In this document: one piece after another, positions 1-8,433 of the stretch | Layout of the letters: each line of letters begins with the position of its first letter | How positions within the stretch are numbered: position 1 is the stretch's first letter | Assembly (NCBI RefSeq): GCF_051106095.1 | Contig: NC_135789.1 | Location: forward strand, 23,803,764 to 23,867,763 | Source: Pogona vitticeps | Lineage: Eukaryota; Chordata; Lepidosauria; Squamata; Agamidae | Reading direction: 5' to 3' | Length of the DNA stretch: 64,000 bases | Position numbers and translations under genes: made by a program | The notes under the pieces: generated by a model | Seen by the model: only the letters and a program-made list of their open reading frames with translations | Told to the model about the DNA's origin: nothing | Database searches by the model: none

Positions 1-68
1 GAATCAAACTCCCAACTTCTGGTTCTGCAGCCAGAGACCTAAACCATGGAGCTACCCAGCCAGCTGTT
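1..68 (-). repeat. tRNA-derived SINE, truncated by the window edge
   Basis: Read on the minus strand this gives a tRNA-like head: an A-box-like GTAGCTCCATGGTTTAGG followed by a B-box-like GGGAGTTTGATTC. The same head recurs at 3.9, 27.2, 35.5, 38.3, 46.0 and 49.4 kb. The body lies off the left edge. Confidence 0.6.
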
Positions 69-124
69 ATGCTATTGTAAGAACCATGTGCTGTCAAGTC
101 ATTTCTGACTTCTGGTGATCTTTT

Positions 125-322
125 TTTAGGGTTTTCCAAGTAGAAAATACACAGAAGGGATTTACCCTTCCCTTCTTCCAGGGGGAAATCTGTGGAACTG
201 GGCAGCTGGCCCAAGGCCACCCAGGCTGGCTCTTCTCCCAGGAGGCGCAGTGAGAATTCGAACTCCCAACCTCTGGCTCCGCACTCAGAGACCTAAACTA
301 CAGAGCTACTCAGCCAGCTTGT
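125..322 (-). repeat. tRNA-derived SINE, longer variant
   Basis: The minus strand shows a tRNA-like head (near 250-322) followed by a body that includes the motif GGGAGAAGAGCCAGCCTGG. The same body and head occur at 45.9-46.08 kb and, on the plus strand, at 3.9-4.1 kb. The recurrence inside one window is direct evidence that it is a dispersed repeat. Confidence 0.65.
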
Positions 323-822
323 GAGAGCCTATTTGGGCTCATTTACAAAGCTGAAATGCACAATTTCCTGGAGAAGTACTTTTCAGAGTTTGTAGGGTTC
401 CAGATGGCTTTGCAGAGGGAGAAAAACCAAACACCTGCTTGTGAGGTTTTGCATTTAACAAGCCGTGCTACACAGGAATAGAACAAAGCCTGTTTTTTGA
501 CTAGGCATTGCGGCCGGGCAGCACACACATACCTTACTCCTTGGGTTGGGATGTAGGTGCCAATCCCCTCCGTGCTTTCTGATAAGAAGTTCGCTAAAAC
601 AGATTTTCCAGCCTGCCATAAATAAGCACAGAAGCATGATTTACCATTTATCTGAGCAGCTGGGAGCTACAGTGAAGCATTAATTAATTGAGTGACTGGT
701 TTATTTATTACTTTCATTTAAACGCACACACACACAAACACACACACACATATAAAACCCATAACAATCTAACGGCAAACAGCAGCTTGTTATATTCCAT
801 CAAGTTGGTGACTATTTGAATT

Positions 823-1166
823 AGGTAAAGGTAAAGGTTCCCCTTGACATTTAGTCAGCCATGTGCGGCTCTAGGGCGCGGTGCTCATCCCCATCTCCAA
901 GCCATAGAGCCAGTGTTTGTCCAAAGACGGTTTCCGTGGTCACGTGGCCAGCGAGACTAGACACAGAACGCCGTGACCTTCCCACCGAGGTGGTACCTAT
1001 TTATCGACTCACATTTTTTATGTGCTTTTGAACGGCTAGGTTGGCAAGGAGCTGGGACAAGTGACGGGAGCTCACTCCATCGCGTGGATTCGATCTTACG
1101 ACAGCTGTTCTTCCGACCTTGCAGCACAGAGGGATCTGTGGTTTAACCCATAGCGCCACCATGTCC
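823..1166 (-). repeat. Sauria SINE with intact target duplication
   Basis: On the minus strand the element starts with GGGACATGGTGGCGCTATGG, has a tRNA-like B box near GTAAGATCGAATCC, and ends in GGGGAACCTTTACC with a short TTTACC repeat, the form known for Sauria SINEs, which are mobilised by Bov-B LINEs. It is flanked by a perfect 11-bp duplication CTATTTGAATT at 812-822 and 1167-1177. A second copy lies at 20.5 kb. This is a strong marker of squamate DNA. Confidence 0.9.
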
Positions 1167-1184
1167 CTATTTGAATTCGTGGCC

Positions 1185-1385
1185 TCCAAATGGTCCTGTC
1201 CATTAACAGCCCTGCTCATCTCTTGCAAATGAAGAGCTGTGGTTTCTGTCACCGAGTCAGTCCATCTCATATTCAGGCTTCCTCTTTTCCTGCTCCCTTC
1301 AGCTTTTCCTAGCATGATTGCCTTTTCCAATGAGTCTTCTTTTACCATCACCAGCTCCAAGTATCATGTTTCCTTCTGGAGAAAC
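1185..1385 (-). mobile_element. BovB/RTE LINE 3'-end fragment
   Basis: The minus-strand translation contains KEDSLEKAIMLGKAEGSRKR followed by LNMRWTDSVTE, the characteristic C-terminal stretch of BovB-type RTE polyproteins (SLEKTIMLGKVEGRRRRG and RWLDSITD in typical copies). Only the terminal 60 or so residues are present. It abuts the Sauria SINE at 823-1166, whose tail derives from the same LINE class. A second BovB fragment is at 36.7 kb on the plus strand. Confidence 0.75.
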
Positions 1386-2196
1386 ATGACTATCACCTAA
1401 CAGAGAGGATATCTGTGGAAAAGGGAGGGTTCTAATGCTGGTGGATGCTTGCACAGGTTATTCCCCTCCCGCACCCCTTTCCAAAAATCTTCCCCCAGTT
1501 GCCTTATAAAGTGCTTAAAAGCTGGGGCCGGCTAAGGGGTGCATGTTTACAACTCGTTTTCACCCAGCTCAGGATCTTACCAGCAGACCCTACGGATGGG
1601 GGTGCACTCTTATTTCCCATCAGCCCCAATCTGCAATGCTTCATTCCTAGGACATTTCCCCTGAAATGTTTAGCACACTCTCTCTCATCTTTTCCCAGCC
1701 ACTGGCACCGCTGGCTGGGACTGATGGGAGTTGTAGTCCACACTATTTGAAGAGATCAGCCCAGGGAAGCATGCCTTCAGCCTACTTACAGCTCCTGTGC
1801 ATGCCAGCACCACTTCTCCCTCTGCTTTATTTTAATTTTAGTGCAACTCGCTTTGCAATCCTGGTGATAAATACATGCAATAAACAAATGAATGCACAAA
1901 TAAAGGGATGGCTATATACATAAATGTATAAATAGTCTGATGGCTACTAGTTCTCCCTTCTGTCTCCTCCTCTGGAACACGAAGTAGCAACTTTGCTGAG
2001 AGGCTTTTTATGGATCTATTTAGGTATTTATTTATTTATTTATTTCGACTTTTCCAGCGAGGCATCGTTTGTAGTAACGTTCCAGCGCTTGGCTTGCTAA
2101 CGGGGGAGACAGGATAAATCCTCTTCGTCAGATCTAAAGGGTAGCCAGGAATGAGAAAAAACTGAGGTGTGTGCGTGTGTCCCATCTCAGACTCAC
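1386..2196. other. IFT22 first intron portion, no exon recognised
   Basis: This stretch should be the start of the first IFT22 intron, read leftward on the minus strand. I searched for the expected second exon (SGKTVLANF-like, completing the P-loop) and did not see it. Near 1690-1740 there is a fragment with the GGGAGTTGTAGTCCA motif typical of hAT-type MITEs. No other gene signal is visible. Confidence 0.4.
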
Positions 2197-2235
2197 CTCG
2201 CTGGGGCCAACGAAGAGGATTTTCACCTTCAGCAT
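2197..2235 (-). CDS. IFT22: IFT22 (RABL5), first coding exon only
   Basis: On the minus strand an ATG at 2235-2233 opens 13 codons reading MLKVKILFVGPSE, ending exactly at a consensus donor GAG|GTGAGT. Human IFT22 begins MLKAKILFVGPCE and, as I recall it, continues SGKT, so this is beta strand 1 and the first half of the P-loop, with a phase-0 intron splitting the nucleotide-binding loop. IFT22 is a Rab-like small GTPase-fold subunit of intraflagellar transport complex B, working in cilia with IFT74/81. The remaining exons lie beyond the left edge. The exon is too short for ordinary ORF calling. The identification rests on 11 of 13 matching residues plus a correct splice site, a GC-rich promoter and X-box-like sites just upstream. 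An alternative such as a chance match is unlikely but not excluded. Confidence 0.85.
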
Positions 2236-2420
2236 CCCTTTCCGGACCAGGCCGCAAAGCCTCGGCCTCGCGTAGGGAGAGAATCCGATGTGAGGGGTCG
2301 AACGGTGGGCCGAAGAATCCCCGCGGCTCCGCCCAACTCAGCGGCACCGCGTTGCTAGGGACGGTTGCTAGGGGCGGAGAGAAGCTGGAGGGAGGAGAGG
2401 CGGCCTCCACGCTAGGTCTC
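2236..2420 (-). promoter_or_regulatory. GC-rich promoter of IFT22
   Basis: The 185 bp just upstream of the IFT22 start codon are GC- and CpG-rich compared with the flanks and have no TATA box. They contain the tandem X-box-like sites annotated separately. The location, composition and motif content fit a housekeeping or ciliary promoter. It could also fire rightward, but no plus-strand gene was recognised next to it. Confidence 0.6.
2351..2375 (-). promoter_or_regulatory. Two tandem RFX X-box-like sites
   Basis: The plus strand reads GTTGCTAGGGAC then GTTGCTAGGGGC, two nearly identical units 13 bp apart. On the minus strand each contains CCTAGCAAC, the standard RFX half-site (RGYAAC). They lie 116-140 bp upstream of the IFT22 start codon, where ciliary genes typically carry X-boxes. 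Binding is inferred from the motif only. Confidence 0.6.
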
Positions 2421-2870
2421 AATTCAACAGGAGAAGCTTGTTCCTCTCGCAGACGAGAAGCCTTCCCTGTTGACCTATTTGCTTATATTTCTGATGCTGG
2501 AAGTAGAGCTTTGGAAATTTACTTTTTTTGGGTGGGGGGGAGAAGCAGTTCCCGACATCGGATAGGATGCTCTGGGAATTGCCATTTCCAGAAAGGGGAA
2601 AACCAAGGACAGAAATTTTCCCTAGCTCTAGAGTGGGGGGAAAACAGGTGAGCCATATATTTCAGGCATGGCAACAAGAATCCCTGGCTGATCCTCTTTG
2701 CCTCTTTTCTCCTCCCTGAGGGACCAGATTCAGGCAGATTCAGGCCAGCCTTTCAAACATGCCTCTAATAAAGGGCAACCTCCTAATTTAACACCCCCCC
2801 CCCAACAGCATGGAGCAATACCTGCTCCAAGGAAAAGGGCAGTTCTTTTGCAAAAAAAGAGAGAAGAAAA

Positions 2871-2948
2871 CATACATACATACATACATACATACATACA
2901 TACATACATACATACATACATACATACATACATACATACATACATACA

Positions 2949-2978
<30 letters not shown>
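2871..2978. repeat. (CATA)n microsatellite
   Basis: About 27 uninterrupted copies of a CATA/TACA tetranucleotide. It generates long artefactual open frames (YIHT or VCMY repeats) that are not genes. Confidence 0.98.
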
Positions 2979-2980
<2 letters not shown>

Positions 2981-3907
2981 ATCCCCCCTGCCCCCCAAGA
3001 AGTCAGGCATGTGTGAAACAGAGGGCGAGAGGGGGTACCCCACTCACTGGAGAGCCGTCTCTCCTCAACAAGGACGTGGACCCCCAAAAACCAGCACCAG
3101 AACCTGCAGTGGTACCTCAGCAGGAGACAGGCATAGAGGAGCTGACAGAAGACCTACAGAAAGGGAGAAAATGGGGGAAGAGAGAGAAAAGGAGGGTGGC
3201 GTTTGAAGCAGGGGCCGGAGAGGTAGAGAGGAGAAAAGACCAGTCACCGCTTGGTAGTAACTGGTCTTTTGTGCAGTTACTGCATCCACACTCATACCAG
3301 TTGGGAATGGGTGTGGAGGCAGGATCCTTGGACTGGATTATGGGAGAGGTTAAGAGGAGGCAGATTGTAGGAGGAGAGCGGAGGTTCCCCCCTAGACTCT
3401 CTTACTGGGGAGACGCGGAGGCGAGGGAGTGGAGGAGGAGATGGAGAGAAGAAAAGGAACAAGGAGAGAGAGAGAAAGGAGAGAAAGGTTGGGATGGAGA
3501 GACAGGGAGAGGAAGAGAAGGAGTTTACAGGGAGGGCCCTGGGAGAACCAAGACCCCGATGGACGGATCCTGTCGGATGACGACCTGGACGAGGAAACCA
3601 TATGGATTGGGTCCCCGCGGATCTCCCGAAACCATGGGACAACAACAGTGATAGAAACCCATTCCTGATTGACGAATGGAAGCTCCTTCCGGACCCGTTG
3701 GCAGAAGGAGAAAGGACTTGCCATCCTCTTCCAGACACTTGTTTCTTGTTTAATGCCCCAATAAATCGCACACCTGCTTTGAAACAACACAGATCTACCG
3801 GTTTCTTGAAATTGAATGTGGAGCCTAAACTCGAACCCTCACCGCATGGCAGTCTTTTTCAGCTCTGTGATCTTTTAAGATTTTTGAACAGGGTAGGCTC
3901 ATACACT
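2979..3907. other. Purine-rich stretch with no recognised gene
   Basis: 3,160-3,520 is strongly GA-rich, which keeps several frames open by composition. An AATAAA occurs near 3760. I see no splice-bordered exon with recognisable protein content. It may include an unclassified repeat. Confidence 0.4.
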
Positions 3908-4137
3908 GCTGGTTGGATAGCTCCGTGGTTTACATTTGGTTGGGAGTTCGAATCTCCACGGTGCCTCCTATGAGTAGAGTTAGCCTGGGTGGCCTGGGGC
4001 AAGCGGCACAGTAGTCCAAGGGCACCCCCAGAAAGAGGAAATTGTGAACCAGTTTTGTGTGTTCCCTATGTTAAAAAACCCTGAAAAGGGTCGACATAAG
4101 TTAGAATTCATTTGACAGCACATGGTTCTTTATTATT
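3908..4137 (+). repeat. tRNA-derived SINE
   Basis: The head GGATAGCTCCGTGGTTTAC and the B-box-like GGGAGTTCGAATCTCC are followed by the body motif GCCTGGGTGGCC and the tail GGGTCGACATAAGTTAGAAT, which ends in a GACAGCACA motif. It is the plus-strand counterpart of the copies at 125-322 and 45.87-46.08 kb. Confidence 0.75.
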
Positions 4138-4937
4138 CTGCTCATACAGTATAAACTTTATCACATACATGAAAACTTGCAGACATTCAATTTTTTGGCA
4201 CTTCACAACAAAGCTTTTAAGGCGCCCTTTTCTCTATGAAGCAAGAGTAGAAAAAGGTGATTTTAAAGCCATATTTTTTAAATTGAGACTGCCTGTGCAT
4301 TTTTATCTGTTTTTTATCTTTTGCACCCTGTAATGTGCCCTGAAAACCTTGTTTTTCACTAGATTTTTTTAAATGATTGTTGTGCTCTGGCTGTTTTAAA
4401 TGTGCTTTACTATTGATTTTATTACTGTTTTTTTAATGTAATACTCGTTTAATTCTTTTTAAAATATTTTTTTTATTCCAACTGTTTTTAGCTTTTAAAG
4501 ATTGTCTTTTTAATGATGTAAGGCACCTGGGGTTCTTTTTGAAGGAGAACGGAGGGCTAAAAATATTTTAAATAACTAAACAAGCTTCTGGCTAATATCA
4601 TCAAGATGATGCAGGAAAGGGCTCAGGGTGCTGGAGACTCATAAACCAGGGCAGAATCTCCTCCCCTGCACCATGAGAAAACCCAAGGGGACCTTCTCAG
4701 CCAAAACCAGCTGTTTTTCCTCCAAAATAAAAAGTAAAAAATTGAAAGGGATAAGCCTGATGGAAAGGCAGGGGTGCTGTCTGCATCATTCAGCCTCATG
4801 GAGTCTTTTAAGGAATCTGCAGCTTTGTTTGGAAAAACTTTTTCACGGTTTGCATTCTTTTTAAAATCAGGTGCCACAGGTGGTTGGTGTGATGCTTGTG
4901 CCGTCATCAGCCCTTTAGAAACGACTAGAGCTGAATG

Positions 4938-4981
<44 letters not shown>

Positions 4982-5473
4982 CCCAATTCATGTCCTTTCC
5001 CCCCCCCCTCACACACACACACACACACGGAGCATGCTGGATGCTGAGCCGGCTGCTTGCTTGGACCCCCATCCGGGAGTGACTGGATGGGCTGGGAACT
5101 TCCTGGCTGGTTGCATCCATGCTCCGAATGTGCTTCTCTCTCTCTCTCTCTCCTGTATCTCCTTTTCAAGGAGGCAAGTCAGCTGTCTGGTGACCGTGGG
5201 GGGGGGGCTTCACTGCTTTCAATAACTCGACACCCGGCCTCTGCAACGCTTTGTCTTCCGCGATCTTCCTGGATTGATTCATTTTCCCTTTTTGGCCCAA
5301 ATGAATAAAGAAAGCAAGCAGGAAACAAACCCACGGCCGGCCGCTCACCTCCCCACAAGGCCGGGTGGCACAGACAGGGATCAAGGCCAGACGGCGGGCG
5401 GCCTTCTTCAATGAGGTCACCCTTCCAGGAGATGATCAGAGAGGCGCTGAGTGGGGAAGAGAAGGGAAACATA
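4138..5473. other. Intergenic, AT-rich then simple-repeat rich
   Basis: 4,260-4,600 is T-rich unique sequence. Dinucleotide runs follow: (CT)n at about 4940-4978, (CA)n near 5010-5028 and a second (CT)n at 5136-5152. No gene was recognised. Confidence 0.5.
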
Positions 5474-6758
5474 CCAGGGGGTGCTGATAAGTATTGAGCC
5501 TCTCCCAGAGGAAATTGAGCTAGGAAGCTATAAATTGCAGTGTGTGTTGGCCAATTTGTCTGTATTCAATGGTGCAAAAATCAACTACCTATGATTTTAA
5601 CATATCTGTCATGTTCGGGTCCAAAGTGAACATGGCAGCACCTCCAGAAAAGTTCAGTGTGGAAGAGCACAGGAGCATAATCAAGTTCCTGTTCCTCCAA
5701 GGGAAAGGTGCAAAGCAGATCCATGATGAAATGTCACAAACTAGGGGTGACAGTGGCCCTTCCTATGCAACAGCTAAACGTTGGGTTGGCCGTTTCGGTG
5801 TTGAAAGTGAGAAGCCCAGTGGAAGGCCTGTTTCTGTCTCTGTGCCTGCAAATGTGACAGCCATCCATGACATGATCATGGAGGACCCCCGAATATCAGC
5901 CAAAAGTATTGCTGTATACAGTATCTGAGAATGTCACGTGAGAGAGTCGGGGCCATTATCCACAGCGACATGGAAATGAGAAAGCTGGCTGCAAAGTGGA
6001 TCCCCAAACTTTTGACAACCGAACCAAAGAGGAAACGCGTGAAGTCCTCGGTGGCTATTTTGGAACATTTTGCAAGAAATGAGTAACAGTTTCTGGGCAA
6101 ACTGGCAACTGGTGATGAGACATGGATCCACTGTTATGATGCTGAGACGAAGGGACAGTCTAAGGAATGGAGGCACAGGGGTTCCCCCAGGCCGAAGAAG
6201 TTCCGAGTGCAAAGGTCGGTGCAGAAGCAAATGGCCACAGCTTTTTGGGATAAGAAGGGAGTTTTGCTGGTGGACGACCTCCAACAGGGTTCAACCACCA
6301 ATGCAAAATATTACTGTGCTTTCTTGACGGTTGAGGCAAAACCTTAAGGAAAAACGTCGAGGAAAGCTCTCCAGAGGTGTCATCCTGTTGCATGACAACG
6401 CCTCGTCACACACTGCAGGTGAAACAATGGCAAAACTGACGTCCTAAAGGCTTTCAAGGGATGCCCCATCCACCCTATTCTCCCAATCTGGCTCCCTGTG
6501 ACGATTATCTGTTCCCCAAACTTAAAAAAAAAAACAGCTAAAGGGACAACGATTTGGGAGTGTTCTGGAGGCAACTAATGCTTCAAACGAGTGGTTACAC
6601 CAGCAGTCGGAAGAATTTTATTTGCAGGGACTTAAGAAGCTGCAGGACAGATGTCACAAGTACATTGACCTCCTGGGGGAATACGTAGAATAATGTGGTG
6701 GTTACAGCTTCCTAGCTCAATTTTTTTTTCTGGGAAAGGCTCAATCACCACCCTCTTG
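5474..6758 (+). mobile_element. Full-length, inactive mariner (Tc1/mariner)
   Basis: A 1,285-bp element bounded by TA at 5472-5473 and 6759-6760. Its ends form an imperfect inverted repeat: the left end reads TTGAGCCTCTCCCAGAGG then AATTGAGCTAGGAAGCT, and the reverse complement of the right end gives TTGAGCCTTTCCCAG then AATTGAGCTAGGAAGCT. The transposase starts at 5632 (MAAPPEKFSVEEHRS), with the paired helix-turn-helix region of mariners (about 90 residues) and the conserved AIHDMIMEDPRISAKSIA. Downstream pieces are in different frames with stops: MRKLAAKW near 5970, GDETWIH near 6115 and LLHDNASSH-like sequence near 6390. Length and terminal repeats fit a once-autonomous DD34D mariner, now broken by several frameshifts and stops. 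Confidence 0.93.
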
Positions 6759-7739
6759 TAAATTACAGCCATGCCCCCCCCCTTGCAATGATGGGTGAAG
6801 GAAGCCTGCGGTGGTCTGGGCGGGAAACGGCTCCCCTCCCCAGCTTTCTGAGAGGAGTCAAAACGGGGTGCAGGTGGGATGAACCAGGGCCAGCCCAAAC
6901 TCAGAATATTCCATTTCAAACTAAATTTATTCATCATTATGTTCCAGTAGCCACGTTTCCCATATTGCTGCGGTTACTCCTGTTGAGTAACTCATTCATT
7001 ACACCCCATGTTATTAACTCGGAGCATTGTAGTAGCAGAGGGGGGGGAGAGATAAAAAAAATCTAGTTCCCCCTAGTGGCCAATTCTGTTATTGTACCTT
7101 GGAATAAAAAAAAAACACCTCAAATTACCACTTAATATTGATGAGAGAATGGCATCAAACCTGAAAAATTGGCGTGGAAATGTTTCCAAAAATTCCTTCA
7201 AAGAATCAGAGGAAAGCGAGCACAAGGCAGCTCTACATTTTGAACCAAACCGAACTCTATAAGTGGCAAATCTTAGTAGCAACCGCTACTGAACCAAAGG
7301 CTGCAAGCTTCTGGATTTTACAGAACGCTTCAATAGGTAGACGTGGGAAAACCACAGAAAGCAGGGGTTGGAGCAGGAAAAATCAAGAACAGATGCTATC
7401 GCTAGCCAGTATACCAACCTGGAGGCAAGGATGGGGGATTCCTTGATCAGATCCCTTTAGAAAATCACAAACCTCAGCGACCTTATGGCCTTATAGGTCT
7501 TCAGAGGTCAGGGGTCATCCTCAGGATGGACCCCACAGAGCCAAGGAGCCTCTCTCTGCCGTCCACAGGAACTCAGTTCAGCCGAGGGAGGGGCCCACCT
7601 GTCGGCCACACCCACCTCCCTCCTCTAGTCCAGGTGGGCACGCTTCTTTCCCAGGGGGCAGGACCAGAGAGCACCCAGGTGTGCACAGCCTGGGGCGGGG
7701 CCTAAGCGAAGCCCCGCCCCCAGGACAGGGGGTTCCACC
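6759..7739. other. Intergenic upstream of the unnamed gene
   Basis: Mostly unique sequence without a recognised gene. Near 7062-7095 there is a remnant with CCCCCTAGTGGCCAATTCTG, the CTCF-like core shared by the Tigger-type MITEs elsewhere in the window. GC content and CpG density rise from about 7560 toward the promoter. Confidence 0.45.
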
Positions 7740-7836
7740 GTTGCTTGGGGTGACCCCCGCTGTCTGAGGCATTCCGCTTGGCAACCTGCCCCTATTGGCC
7801 AACTCTCTGGGGGATTCCGAGGGGACCGTTGCTAGC
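7740..7836 (+). promoter_or_regulatory. Promoter with X-box-like sites and CCAAT box
   Basis: Within 330 bp upstream of the start codon at 8069 lie GTTGCTTGGGGTGAC (7740-7754), which fits the relaxed X-box pattern RYYNYY-N3-RRNRAC, CGCTTGGCAAC (7775-7785) with a GGCAAC half-site, an inverted CCAAT box ATTGG (7794-7798) and GTTGCTAGC (7828-7836). The region is GC-rich and has no TATA box. The clustering suggests an RFX-controlled promoter. This is motif-based inference. Confidence 0.45.
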
Positions 7837-8068
7837 TGCTCTTTGTCGCCGGACCCTCTTTGCCGTCCAGCTGCTTTTCCTCTGACCTCCTGCTTTTTCT
7901 CCTGTTCCTGCTCCTCGTCTTCCTCCGGTTTCTGCTCCTGCCCCTGGTCCCGCTCCTGCCCCTAATCCTGCTCCTCTTCCTTCTCCTCTCCCTGCTCCTG
8001 GCCCTCTTTTACCTCCTCCTCCCCCTCGTCCTCCTCCCCCGGCGACTTTGGGGAAGCCTTTCGCCACA

Positions 8069-8433
8069 ATGGCAGATTGGCAGGTGTTGGCATCCCCAAC
8101 CAAACTTTATTCAGTGGCAGGACCGTCGTGCAGGGGCCACCGGCTCCTGGCACGGCGGAGCATCGTCACATTGGGAGTGTCCCTTGCATTCGCTGGGACA
8201 CTCCTAGTCTCTTCCATGCTGGTCGGGCTGGGGCCCTGCAGCTTGGCCCTCTCGGTGACCGTGGCCGCTGGCGCCAGCGTGGCCATCGCTGCCGCCCTGG
8301 GTCCCAAGGAGCCCTCGCTGGGCCGATTGGGCCGCTGGCCCCACCATCAGGACCAGCCACCAGAAGGCCAGGCAATGCGGATCTGCCCTATTTGTGGGCA
8401 TCAAGAGCCTTTCTTCCGTCCCCTGCAGATCTG
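8069..8433 (+). CDS. Unnamed gene exon 1 (membrane hairpin)
   Basis: Encodes residues 1-121 plus two bases of W122. The start ATG is in CCACAATGGCAG context. Both hydrophobic segments and the CPICGH motif are in this exon. The donor is ATCTG|GTAAGG. The roughly 200 bp upstream are a CT-rich 5' UTR that keeps other frames open artificially. Confidence 0.72.

Noticed and set aside
2698-3651. 317-residue open frame on the plus strand
   Set aside because: It runs through the (CATA)n array and GA-rich DNA; no domain, no splice context and no start of quality.
2979-3850. Possible LTR or terminal exon near the AATAAA at about 3760
   Set aside because: No terminal repeats, target duplication or recognisable coding content seen.
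7860-8207. Leucine-rich frame (LLLFLLFLLLVFLRF...) on the plus strand
   Set aside because: A product of CT-rich 5' UTR sequence; the frame supported by splicing is the one starting at 8069.
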